Below, in pieces: positions 56,931 through 64,000 of a stretch of 64,000 nucleotides of DNA; positions within the stretch are counted from its first letter, which is position 1, and every line of letters begins with the position of its first letter. The notes beneath the pieces were generated by a model. That model ran no database searches. It was not told the DNA's origin and was given only the letters and a program-made list of their open reading frames with translations. The position numbers and the translations under genes are program-made. The stretch comes from a virus, in IMG/VR virus record IMGVR_UViG_3300032285_003395, positions 33,666 to 97,665 of that record; one strand, 5' to 3'.

Positions 56931-57749
56931 ATGACACTAAGTAGTTATAGAAATTTATTAAATACATTAGATGATCAAATTGCACAATTAGTGCAATCTT
57001 TTTGTAGATCAGAAACTTATGGTTATAAAACCTGTAAAAATAAATTAAAAAAACTTATTCATATTAAAGAACTTTTAAAAGATAACTTTAATATTTATGA
57101 GTTAAATAAATTATTTTATTCATGTACAGAGGTTAATGGAGTCCAAACAATAAAACAATTTAATAAATTAGTAGGTAATAAAGCAGAACTTATAGTTAAA
57201 ACTATAACAAAAACTACTAATACAACTAATAAATTTAGGTTTGTATTACCCACAATGCCTAATGTAAATGGTTTTTATTTATTTGGATTGTGGATTAACT
57301 GTAAATTAGAAACTTTAGATGATGTAAATAAGGTTTTAGCAATCTTAGAAGGCTTAAATTATTTAGGATTTTATAATTTTCAATATGACAGTTTACCAGG
57401 TTCAGATAAAAGCCATGCTACTGTAGAATTTACTAATATATCTGGTAACTTTCTTGCATATATTTTTCCAAACAATACAATCTGTCCAGCAGCAACTGTA
57501 CAAATTAATGATTTATTGGGTAATTTAATAGGATATGCCCTTCCTGGTAATACAAATGGTTCAAATATTGAAATTAAAGATTTGTCTGGTAATCTTATTG
57601 GTTGGGGTTATGACCATCCTGCTATATATTCTAACACTTCTTATGTATATACAGAAACATTTAGTTATGAATATGTCAACTTTGATGTAGCAAAAAGTAT
57701 ACAATGTGTAAATTCAAAAAAGATTTTAAAATTAGCAGAAAGTATATAA
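56931..57749 (+). CDS. unknown virion-region protein
   Basis: 272 residues. A helical N-terminal third with KTCKNKLKKLIHIKELLKDN, then a beta-rich part with two related stretches, NDLLGNLIGYALPG and KDLSGNLIGWGYDH, suggesting an internal repeat. Probably a fibre base or tail component. No family recognised. Confidence 0.5.
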   Translation: MTLSSYRNLLNTLDDQIAQLVQSFCRSETYGYKTCKNKLKKLIHIKELLKDNFNIYELNKLFYSCTEVNGVQTIKQFNKLVGNKAELIVKTITKTTNTTNKFRFVLPTMPNVNGFYLFGLWINCKLETLDDVNKVLAILEGLNYLGFYNFQYDSLPGSDKSHATVEFTNISGNFLAYIFPNNTICPAATVQINDLLGNLIGYALPGNTNGSNIEIKDLSGNLIGWGYDHPAIYSNTSYVYTETFSYEYVNFDVAKSIQCVNSKKILKLAESI

Positions 57750-57784
57750 ATTTATATTAAAATATAAAAAATAAAAATAATAAA

Positions 57785-59446
57785 ATGAGTACATGTAATA
57801 ATAATATAAATGGTCAATGTAGTTGTCCTCAATGTAATCCTTGTCAAGATTGTAACAATATTGTTCCACAACAAACTTGTGTAACAACTTGCACTTGTAC
57901 AACAGGTCAATTTTCAGAAGATTGTCCTTGTGGAATTATAGGAACTAATTGTGCTGTTTATACAGGAGATACTTTACAAGATTGCAGTGGTAATGATTAT
58001 TTATTTAGAGGAGTTGCTTTAAATACTTTTCTTTCTAATTTTTGGAATACTGTAAAATGTGCAGTAAATCCTAATACAGATACTACACACTATACAGGAG
58101 CAAATATATTAGACTGTGGTAGTAGTGTTTTAGTTCCTACAGGAGCCACTTTAACAACTACTATAAATAATATTTGGAATAACATTAAATGTTGGTATAG
58201 AGACTTAGATGCTAAAATTAATAATAAACAACCTCTATGGGTTGGAGGGTATCCAATATTAGTAGGTCCTTCTCAGACAGCTCCATTTAATGATTTAACT
58301 TCAGCTATCCAAGCTTTAAGTTATTATCATTTTAATAATACAGATTCTTTAACAATAGAATTAGAAGATGCTACACATAATGTAACAACATCAAATTGGC
58401 ATACTCCTGTATCATTAGATAGATATTTACATATTAAAAGTCATTTAGGAAATGCTGCTAACGTAATTATTAATCAAACTACAAATGGACAATATACAGC
58501 AGGTGTAGGTGCTGGTAAAGTATTTTTTGAAAGTGTTACAATAAAAAACAGTGGTACTGGAGGATGTATAGGTGCATGGGATGGTGGATTTATTTATGGT
58601 ACTAATGTAACTTTATTAAATACAACTAATGCTACAACAGGACCTCTTTTAGCTTCAATAGGCCAAGTTTATTTAGTAAATAGTCAAATTACAAACAACT
58701 CCACTAATCCAGTGACAATAGTGGTTGCAACAAATCAAGCAAATGTTACATTGGCAAATACTCCAATTACTAATAGCGGTAGTCAAAATTCAACTGCATT
58801 TTTATCACAAGTTCAATCAAAAATTACTTTACCTTTTAATAAACCAGGATATAATATTGTTTCTAATGTTAATATAGTATTTAATGCTTATTTAGATTCA
58901 TCTATTACTTGTTATCCTTATCATTCTGTTACATTTGATAATATTGGGTATTCTTTAATAGATTGTATTAGTAATTCAAATGTAATATTAAGAACAGAAA
59001 CAAGTGTAGGCGGTGTTCTACCAGTTACAGTTAATGGAAGAAGTTTAACAGGAGGAGGGTCAGGTTCATCTATAGTAAATGTATATAATAACTCAAATAT
59101 TGTTACTACCCTAATAACAGCTAATACATTTAATAGAGCAGCTTATATAGTGGCTAATTCTAAGGCTAATTCTACATTTACTATAACAAATGTTAATAAT
59201 GGAATTATATTAGATAGAAATTGTTCTATGATGGTCAATGGAAGTGTAGTTACAAATGGAAACAATGGTTTAATTATAGCAAACAATTCAGATGTTGTTA
59301 CAGATGATTTACAAATTACAGGACAAGCAGGTGGATTAAATAAAGTATTTATGATTAATGCTAGTAGATTAAGTAGAAATAATGCAGTTTCTAATATTGG
59401 ATTAGATGTAGCATATAGTGGTATTGGAAATATAGTAACAGGATAA
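57785..59446 (+). CDS. beta-helix tail spike/fibre protein
   Basis: 553 residues. A Cys-rich N-terminus (CSCPQCNPCQDC, then TCTCTTG and CPCG) is followed by about 120 residues with two TGATL-type units, then a right-handed beta-helix-like domain from about residue 150: regular short strands rich in Asn/Thr (VFFESVTIKNSGTGG, TNVTLLNTTNAT, NVTLANTPITNSG). Such domains bind or cut polysaccharide. No catalytic acids are obvious, so binding rather than cleavage is more likely. Confidence 0.65.
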   Translation: MSTCNNNINGQCSCPQCNPCQDCNNIVPQQTCVTTCTCTTGQFSEDCPCGIIGTNCAVYTGDTLQDCSGNDYLFRGVALNTFLSNFWNTVKCAVNPNTDTTHYTGANILDCGSSVLVPTGATLTTTINNIWNNIKCWYRDLDAKINNKQPLWVGGYPILVGPSQTAPFNDLTSAIQALSYYHFNNTDSLTIELEDATHNVTTSNWHTPVSLDRYLHIKSHLGNAANVIINQTTNGQYTAGVGAGKVFFESVTIKNSGTGGCIGAWDGGFIYGTNVTLLNTTNATTGPLLASIGQVYLVNSQITNNSTNPVTIVVATNQANVTLANTPITNSGSQNSTAFLSQVQSKITLPFNKPGYNIVSNVNIVFNAYLDSSITCYPYHSVTFDNIGYSLIDCISNSNVILRTETSVGGVLPVTVNGRSLTGGGSGSSIVNVYNNSNIVTTLITANTFNRAAYIVANSKANSTFTITNVNNGIILDRNCSMMVNGSVVTNGNNGLIIANNSDVVTDDLQITGQAGGLNKVFMINASRLSRNNAVSNIGLDVAYSGIGNIVTG

Positions 59447-59466
59447 TAAATTAAAAATTAAAAGAT

Positions 59467-59958
59467 ATGACATTTAAATATTATAAAGGAAGTTTAAAAA
59501 CAATCAATTGGGTAACTCCTGTTACACCATTGTATATAGGTGTTATTGAATCAGTTTCTGCAGATGGTGGAGATGGTGTTAAAGTTACTGATTTATATCC
59601 AGTGAATAAAAACACATATTTAAAAACAGTGGATTATGTAATGAAAGCAAATGTTATTTGGAATAACGGAGGAGCTCGCACTGCATTTTATAGATATTCT
59701 TTAATTGTATTAGAAAATCCAGCAGAGTCTGATATTTTTAATATAAATACTATTCCTGCTATTACTACACCATCATCTACTTATACAGATGCTAATGGAA
59801 ATGTAATTACAACTCCAGGAATGACAATTCCATCAACAACTACAAAATCTCCTAAGAGCTATGATGTATTGTCAGGACTTCCTGCTTATGCAGAAGATTT
59901 GATAGTGCCAAGTTATTATGATGGAAATGCTTCAGTAGGAGCACCACTATTTGCTTAA
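59467..59958 (+). CDS. small virion-region protein
   Basis: 163 residues, beta-rich with little helix. The opening contains TINWVTPVTPLYIGVIESV, and a Thr/Pro-rich linker (ITTPSSTYTDANGN, IPSTTTKSPKSY) precedes the C-terminus. Likely a structural or fibre-tip component. Not recognised. Confidence 0.5.
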   Translation: MTFKYYKGSLKTINWVTPVTPLYIGVIESVSADGGDGVKVTDLYPVNKNTYLKTVDYVMKANVIWNNGGARTAFYRYSLIVLENPAESDIFNINTIPAITTPSSTYTDANGNVITTPGMTIPSTTTKSPKSYDVLSGLPAYAEDLIVPSYYDGNASVGAPLFA

Positions 59959-59978
59959 AAAATTAAAAATTTATAAAA

Positions 59979-60611
59979 ATGACAAAAGAAGCATTAATAA
60001 AACTCTTTGGATATAAAGCAGGATTAAAACTTTATAAATTGCTTTATAGTACTTGTGCAGATTTTTGCTGTATAGTAAAAAACTGTTTAGGAATTGGTTC
60101 ATCAGGAAGTTCAACATTATTTTTAAATCAAAAAGGAAATTGGGCACCTTTAAATCTATATTCTGCAACATTTTTTGATACAACTACTCAAAATAATGGT
60201 GGAGCTACAGTTGCCAACCAAGTTTTAATTAATACAACTCAAACAGCAAATGGATTTACATTAGGTCCTGATAATAGAATAAATATTTTAAATACTGGTA
60301 CATATTTTTTAAGTGCTAATATGCAATTAGCATTTACAGGAGGAGCATCAAATTATAATGTAACTGTATGGTATACAATAAATGATGTAATTGTACCAAA
60401 CTCTGCATTCACTTTTACTACAACAGGGGCACAAAATGACCAAACATTAGCCACTATAACAGATACAGTAGCTTTAACTGCAAACCAATATATTAAATTT
60501 TATTGGTGGTCTCAGGCTACGGGTATGAAAATACTCTCAACTGCAGCAGGTACAAATCCAACAAGACCTTTATCTCCTTCAGTAAATATTTCTATCTTTA
60601 ATGTAGATTAA
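59979..60611 (+). CDS. fibre protein with C1q/TNF-like head domain
   Basis: 210 residues. A short N-terminal segment with CADFCCIVKNC, a joint around SSGSSTLFLNQKGNWAPL, and from about residue 65 a jelly-roll domain: NRINILNTGTYFLSANMQL, VTVWYTINDVIVPNS and a final SPSVNISIFNVD. This matches the C1q-like heads seen at ends of phage fibres, where they bind receptors as trimers. Confidence 0.7.
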   Translation: MTKEALIKLFGYKAGLKLYKLLYSTCADFCCIVKNCLGIGSSGSSTLFLNQKGNWAPLNLYSATFFDTTTQNNGGATVANQVLINTTQTANGFTLGPDNRINILNTGTYFLSANMQLAFTGGASNYNVTVWYTINDVIVPNSAFTFTTTGAQNDQTLATITDTVALTANQYIKFYWWSQATGMKILSTAAGTNPTRPLSPSVNISIFNVD

Positions 60612-60635
60612 AATAAATATATTTAAAAAACAATA

Positions 60636-60953
60636 ATGGAAGATATTTTAATAGCTTTCTTTGGACATGGAAATTTATTAGAAATAATCTCAGGATTTTT
60701 TTGGGCAGTGATGTGTGCTTTATTTGTAAATCTTCCTGACTTAAATAAAATGTCTTTCAAAGATTATATTAAAATATTATTAAGTATTATTATTACATTA
60801 AGACTAGACCCTATAGTGTGTTTATGGATTAATATGGACCTAAATTTAGGTAATACAGCAGCAGTATCTTCAGTTACAGGAGCTATTGCTGGATTAGTAG
60901 GAGTTAAATTTATAGATAAAATTACAAAATTTTTAAAAGACAAATTGAAATAA
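60636..60953 (+). CDS. putative holin-like membrane protein
   Basis: 105 residues with three hydrophobic stretches (about 12-32, 43-62, 75-92), the last Gly/Ala-rich (AAVSSVTGAIAGLVG). The C-terminus is basic (KITKFLKDKLK), as in holins. It opens a run of small membrane and endolysin genes, which supports a role in permeabilising the inner membrane. Confidence 0.6.
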   Translation: MEDILIAFFGHGNLLEIISGFFWAVMCALFVNLPDLNKMSFKDYIKILLSIIITLRLDPIVCLWINMDLNLGNTAAVSSVTGAIAGLVGVKFIDKITKFLKDKLK

Positions 60954-60954
60954 T

Positions 60955-61182
60955 ATGAAAAAAAATACCACAGAAGAAAGAGAAACTATAATTCCTGTAA
61001 AATACATTTTAGGTATTATTGCTTTTTTATTGGTACTTGTGTCTAAGACATTATCTGATTATAGAGAAACTGCTAAAGTTTGTGAAGCTAAATACAGTGA
61101 TTTATTAAAAGAAATTATTTTAAATAATCAACTTAAAGAAAAAAATAAAGAACTAATAAATATAACTACTGAAAAAAAATAA
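60955..61182 (+). CDS. small membrane protein, spanin-like plan
   Basis: 75 residues: a hydrophilic start, one membrane helix (about 17-34, YILGIIAFLLVLVSKTL) and a charged coiled-coil tail. This is the plan of inner-membrane spanin subunits. It begins one base after the holin-like gene. No lipoprotein partner is adjacent. Confidence 0.5.
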   Translation: MKKNTTEERETIIPVKYILGIIAFLLVLVSKTLSDYRETAKVCEAKYSDLLKEIILNNQLKEKNKELINITTEKK

Positions 61183-61208
61183 TTATTTAACTAAAAAAAC
61201 TAAATAAA

Positions 61209-61553
61209 ATGTTTCATTTAAAACCATTAATGATTGGAACCTTTGGATTAGGAGTAGCATTATTAACTATTCTACCAGTAAAACAAAGTAAAGCTCCTAT
61301 ATGTTATGATTGTAGTATAGAATTAATTAAAAAGAAAAATGATAGCTTAATTAAAGAAAATAATATTCTATATTTAAAAGTAAAAGATACATTGGAAATG
61401 GGTAAAAAAGCTATTGCAGAGTTAGAAATATTAAAAGAAAGAGTAAATTATTTTAAACCAGATATTTATATTACAGTAGATACTATAGTAGTAACAAAAG
61501 AAATTCATGATTCTTTTTACTTTACAAAAGAATATACAACTAATAATTATTAA
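61209..61553 (+). CDS. small membrane-anchored coiled-coil protein
   Basis: 114 residues: a membrane helix or signal anchor (about 7-23, LMIGTFGLGVALLTILP), two close cysteines (ICYDC), then a long coiled coil and a beta-rich end. It also fits the inner-membrane spanin plan; two genes of this type in a row could be a spanin pair or duplication. Confidence 0.5.
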   Translation: MFHLKPLMIGTFGLGVALLTILPVKQSKAPICYDCSIELIKKKNDSLIKENNILYLKVKDTLEMGKKAIAELEILKERVNYFKPDIYITVDTIVVTKEIHDSFYFTKEYTTNNY

Positions 61554-61557
61554 TATT

Positions 61558-61818
61558 ATGAAATTTTTTAAAGATTTATTTTCAGATAACAATTCATTAA
61601 ATGAAAAATCATTTATTGGATTTTTATCTTTTTTAGTATTATGTATATTTGCTATGGTAGATATTATCTCAGGATTTATGGGTCATACTCTTACAATACA
61701 TGAATTTATTTTTAATGGTTTTGAAATTATTGTATTAGGTGCATTTGGTATAGCTGCAACTGAAAAAATTACAAATATTATAAAAAATAATATAGATAAA
61801 GATAATGAGTCTAAGTAA
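61558..61818 (+). CDS. small holin-like membrane protein
   Basis: 86 residues from the ATG at 61558; the in-frame ATG at 61507 overlaps the previous gene and is less likely. Two membrane helices (about 18-36 and 46-66) between a basic N-terminus (MKFFKDLFSD) and a basic tail (EKITNIIKNN). This type is common before endolysins in Bacteroidota phages. It overlaps the endolysin gene by 14 bases. Confidence 0.6.
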   Translation: MKFFKDLFSDNNSLNEKSFIGFLSFLVLCIFAMVDIISGFMGHTLTIHEFIFNGFEIIVLGAFGIAATEKITNIIKNNIDKDNESK

Positions 61819-62416
61819 ATTACAAGAAAAATTAGGTCTTGAACCTAATGGTTTATTTGGACCACATACTATGCAAGTAGCTATGGAGTATTATAAAATG
61901 ACTCCTGAAAGAGCTGCACATTTTTTTGGACAAACTTGTCATGAAACAGGTAATTTTGCAAGATTTGAAGAAAATTTAAATTACTCTACAGAAGGATTGT
62001 TAAAAACATTTAAAAAATATTTTACAATAGAGACAGCACCTATGTATGCTAGAAATCCTCAAAGAATAGCTAATAAAGTTTATGCTAATCGTATGGGTAA
62101 TGGTAATGAAGCTAGTGGTGATGGTTATAAATTTAAAGGAAGAGGTGCTCTTCAATTAACAGGAAAAGCAAACTATAAAGCATTTTCTGATTATTTAAAA
62201 AATCCAGAGATTGTGGAAAATCCAGATTTAGTTGCAGAAGAATTTTCTTTTGAATCAGCTATATTTTTCTTTGATAAAAATAAACTTTGGAATATTTGTG
62301 ATAAAGGAATAAATAAAGAATCTATACTAGCTCTTACTAAAAAAATAAATGGTGGAGTCAATGGTTTAGATGATAGAGAAGAAAAAACATTTAAATACTA
62401 TACATACGTTAAATAA
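61805..62416 (+). CDS. endolysin, GH19 (chitinase-like lysozyme) family
   Basis: 203 residues. After a short peptidoglycan-binding-like start (LSKLQEKLGLEPNGLFGPHT), the GH19 domain shows HFFGQTCHETGNFARFEEN, with catalytic Glu47, and YKFKGRGALQLTGKANY (about 108-124); the second catalytic Glu is probably the one near residue 102. It hydrolyses glycan bonds of peptidoglycan at lysis. No signal sequence, so it needs one of the holin-like proteins encoded around it. Its stop overlaps the next gene by one base. Confidence 0.9.
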   Translation: MSLSKLQEKLGLEPNGLFGPHTMQVAMEYYKMTPERAAHFFGQTCHETGNFARFEENLNYSTEGLLKTFKKYFTIETAPMYARNPQRIANKVYANRMGNGNEASGDGYKFKGRGALQLTGKANYKAFSDYLKNPEIVENPDLVAEEFSFESAIFFFDKNKLWNICDKGINKESILALTKKINGGVNGLDDREEKTFKYYTYVK

Positions 62417-62877
62417 TGAAATATTTATTTTTTAGTCTTATTGTTATATTAGGATTTTATATTTGGTTTACTAATAATACTATTAATCAAAAAGAAACTA
62501 TTATAAAACATTTAGAGGATAGTTTATCTTCTAAGATAGATACTTTAATTATTAATAGAGATATAGTTCAAAATCATTATATTACATCAAAACAATATGT
62601 TTATAAATTAGATAAAAAATATATTCCAGGTAAAGATTCTATATGTGATAGTTTAGTAGTTGCATTAAAAAATTCTTTAAAAACTTGTGATACTGTAATT
62701 AATATTTCAGATACTCTTATTAAAACTTTATTAGTAAGAGATACTGTTAGAATTAATCATATACATTATTTAGATAAAAAAAGTAAATTTTCTTTAATAG
62801 TAGGTCCTACTTTATCTTTAACTCCACAAGGTATACAACCTGGAATAGGTATTTCTTTTGGAATAAAATTAAAATAA
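62416..62877 (+). CDS. possible single-molecule spanin
   Basis: 153 residues. An N-terminal membrane helix (MKYLFFSLIVILGFYIWF), a long periplasmic coiled-coil/beta stalk, and a C-terminal strand-rich end FSLIVGPTLSLTPQGIQ then GIGISFGIKLK, which looks like outer-membrane-inserting beta strands. One protein that spans from inner to outer membrane would fuse the membranes in the last step of lysis. Its place directly after the endolysin supports the call; the family is not recognised. Confidence 0.55.
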   Translation: MKYLFFSLIVILGFYIWFTNNTINQKETIIKHLEDSLSSKIDTLIINRDIVQNHYITSKQYVYKLDKKYIPGKDSICDSLVVALKNSLKTCDTVINISDTLIKTLLVRDTVRINHIHYLDKKSKFSLIVGPTLSLTPQGIQPGIGISFGIKLK

Positions 62878-62881
62878 TTTT

Positions 62882-63964
62882 ATGACTATACAATATCTAA
62901 GTACTCTTCCTTCTTATGGATATGCAGGCACTATTTATTATGTAAAAGATGTAGGTAAAACCTATGCTTGGGATGCTGTAAATTCAAGATTTTATAATTT
63001 ATCAACACCTTCTTTTGAAGATGTAGTAGGTATTAATTTTAATACATTACATGACGGTGATGTATTAACTTATAATAGTATTACAGGTCATTGGGAAAAT
63101 AGACCCCCAAGTTCAGGAGGTGTAACTTCTTTTAACACAAGAACAGGGGCTGTAACATTATTAAGTTCAGATGTTACTTCTGCTTTAACTTTTACTCCTG
63201 AAAATATAGCAAATAAACAAACTGATTTAACTGCAAGTAGTACAAAATATCCTACAGTAAATGCTGTTAATACAGGACTTTCCACAAAAGAACCAGTAAT
63301 TACAGCAGGAACTACATCTCAATATTGGAGAGGAGATAAATCATTTCAAACACTAGATAAAACAGCAGTTGGGTTAAATAATGTTGACAACACAAGTGAC
63401 GCTAATAAACCTGTCTCTACCGCTCAATCAACAGCAATAGGATTAAAAGAAGACACATCAAATAAGTCTACATCTACAACTGATAGTGCTAGTAGTGTAA
63501 AATTTCCTGTATGGAGTGCAATTGTTTCTTACTTTAGTTCAACACAAATAAAAAGTATATTAGGAATAACAACTTTAAGTGGAAGTAATACAGGAGATGA
63601 AACAAATTCAACTATTATTACTAAAATAGGTTATACCCCTGCAAATAAAGCAGGAGAAACTTTTACAGGTAATATTTCTGCTCCACAAATATCATCAAGT
63701 TCATTAGCTAATAATGGAACTAAAGTATTAGTAGGAGATGATACAGGAAAAATTACTAACTCTACACAAACATTAATAAATACATATATAGATGGAGCTA
63801 GTACTAATGCCACTATATTAAGTACAAGTTCAAATTGGGATGCTAATGGTTTATTTATAGGAACTGGTATAAATGGAACATATCAAGGTCAATGTTTTTA
63901 TACAACAGGATATTTCTTTACTTGTGTTTCTGATGATGTATGGATTAGATTAAAAAGACAATAA
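62882..63964 (+). CDS. tail fibre protein
   Basis: 360 residues. GVTSFNTRTGAVTLLSSDVT, then VGLNNVDNTSDANKPVS and a KAGETFTGNISAPQ motif are short repeats characteristic of phage tail fibre shafts, while the start (LSTLPSYGYAGTIYYV) is a small N-terminal domain. The C-terminus (about 310-360) looks like a globular tip. A further fibre-type gene starts at the same base as its stop. Confidence 0.8.
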   Translation: MTIQYLSTLPSYGYAGTIYYVKDVGKTYAWDAVNSRFYNLSTPSFEDVVGINFNTLHDGDVLTYNSITGHWENRPPSSGGVTSFNTRTGAVTLLSSDVTSALTFTPENIANKQTDLTASSTKYPTVNAVNTGLSTKEPVITAGTTSQYWRGDKSFQTLDKTAVGLNNVDNTSDANKPVSTAQSTAIGLKEDTSNKSTSTTDSASSVKFPVWSAIVSYFSSTQIKSILGITTLSGSNTGDETNSTIITKIGYTPANKAGETFTGNISAPQISSSSLANNGTKVLVGDDTGKITNSTQTLINTYIDGASTNATILSTSSNWDANGLFIGTGINGTYQGQCFYTTGYFFTCVSDDVWIRLKRQ

Positions 63965-64000
63965 TGGTGCCTAGTACAACTGCTAATATTTTAAGATATA
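63964..64000 (+). CDS. start of next gene, cut by right edge
   Basis: ATG at 63964 in the TAATG overlap with the fibre stop, frame open to the edge, reading MVPSTTANILRY. The TAATG linkage and Thr/Ala/Asn start are like other structural genes here. Too short to identify. Confidence 0.5.
   Translation, partial: MVPSTTANILRY

Noticed and set aside
1-64000. TAG or TGA stop-codon recoding
   Set aside because: Long genes in both blocks are uninterrupted in the standard code, and several clear genes end in TGA overlapping the next ATG. The only TAG stop I noted is followed at once by TAA, so there is no positive sign of recoding.

Overview
The window is a contiguous 64 kb piece of a very AT-rich, densely coding tailed-phage genome that fits a crAss-like phage (Crassvirales) of a Bacteroidota host. 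The evidence is: (i) two long blocks of genes on opposite strands; (ii) a replication set made of a family A DNA polymerase, a DnaB-like helicase, a DnaG-like primase, a Sak4-like ATPase, an SSB with an acidic aromatic tip, SF2 helicase, dUTPase and ThyX; (iii) a TerL, portal, acidic scaffold-like protein, major capsid order; (iv) promoter motifs of the Bacteroidota type, TAnnTTTG, usually followed by C, with A-rich leaders rather than Shine-Dalgarno sites. No integrase, repressor or IS was seen, so nothing points to lysogeny. Taxonomy is inferred by eye and not confirmed by a search.

Layout. 1-4776 (+): C-terminal 1,592 residues of a giant protein cut by the left edge, closed by a hairpin terminator between convergent genes. 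4814-33821 (-): about 50 genes for nucleotide supply (ThyX, class II ribonucleotide reductase, dUTPase), replication and recombination (10.9-20.4 kb), an amidoligase/peptide-ligation cassette (20.4-26.8 kb), an SF2 helicase and small genes, a transglycosylase, two tRNA-like genes with abnormal middles (30.6-30.9 kb), and small early-type genes including a lipoprotein. 32770-33416 and 33822-34520: two noncoding tracts flanking one isolated gene, full of hairpins, with a well-formed promoter and terminator bracketing a probable 0.4 kb noncoding RNA. 34521-64000 (+): small genes, a ClpP-like and a SET-like protein, TerL, portal, capsid, neck, fibres with repeats, an intein-containing PhoH, beta-helix and C1q-like fibres, then lysis genes (holin-like, GH19 endolysin, spanin-like) and another fibre.

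How it works together. The minus block looks like the early/middle programme: precursor supply, replication, and enzymes that may build or attach short peptides. The plus block is packaging, virion and lysis. The transcription switch point is the hairpin-rich region around 33-34.5 kb. If the genome is circular, the plus block would run off the right edge and come back in as the truncated giant gene at the left edge, where it meets the minus block tail to tail. All stop codons I checked in the main genes are TAA or TGA, except one TAG that is directly followed by TAA, so I see no sign of TAG recoding.
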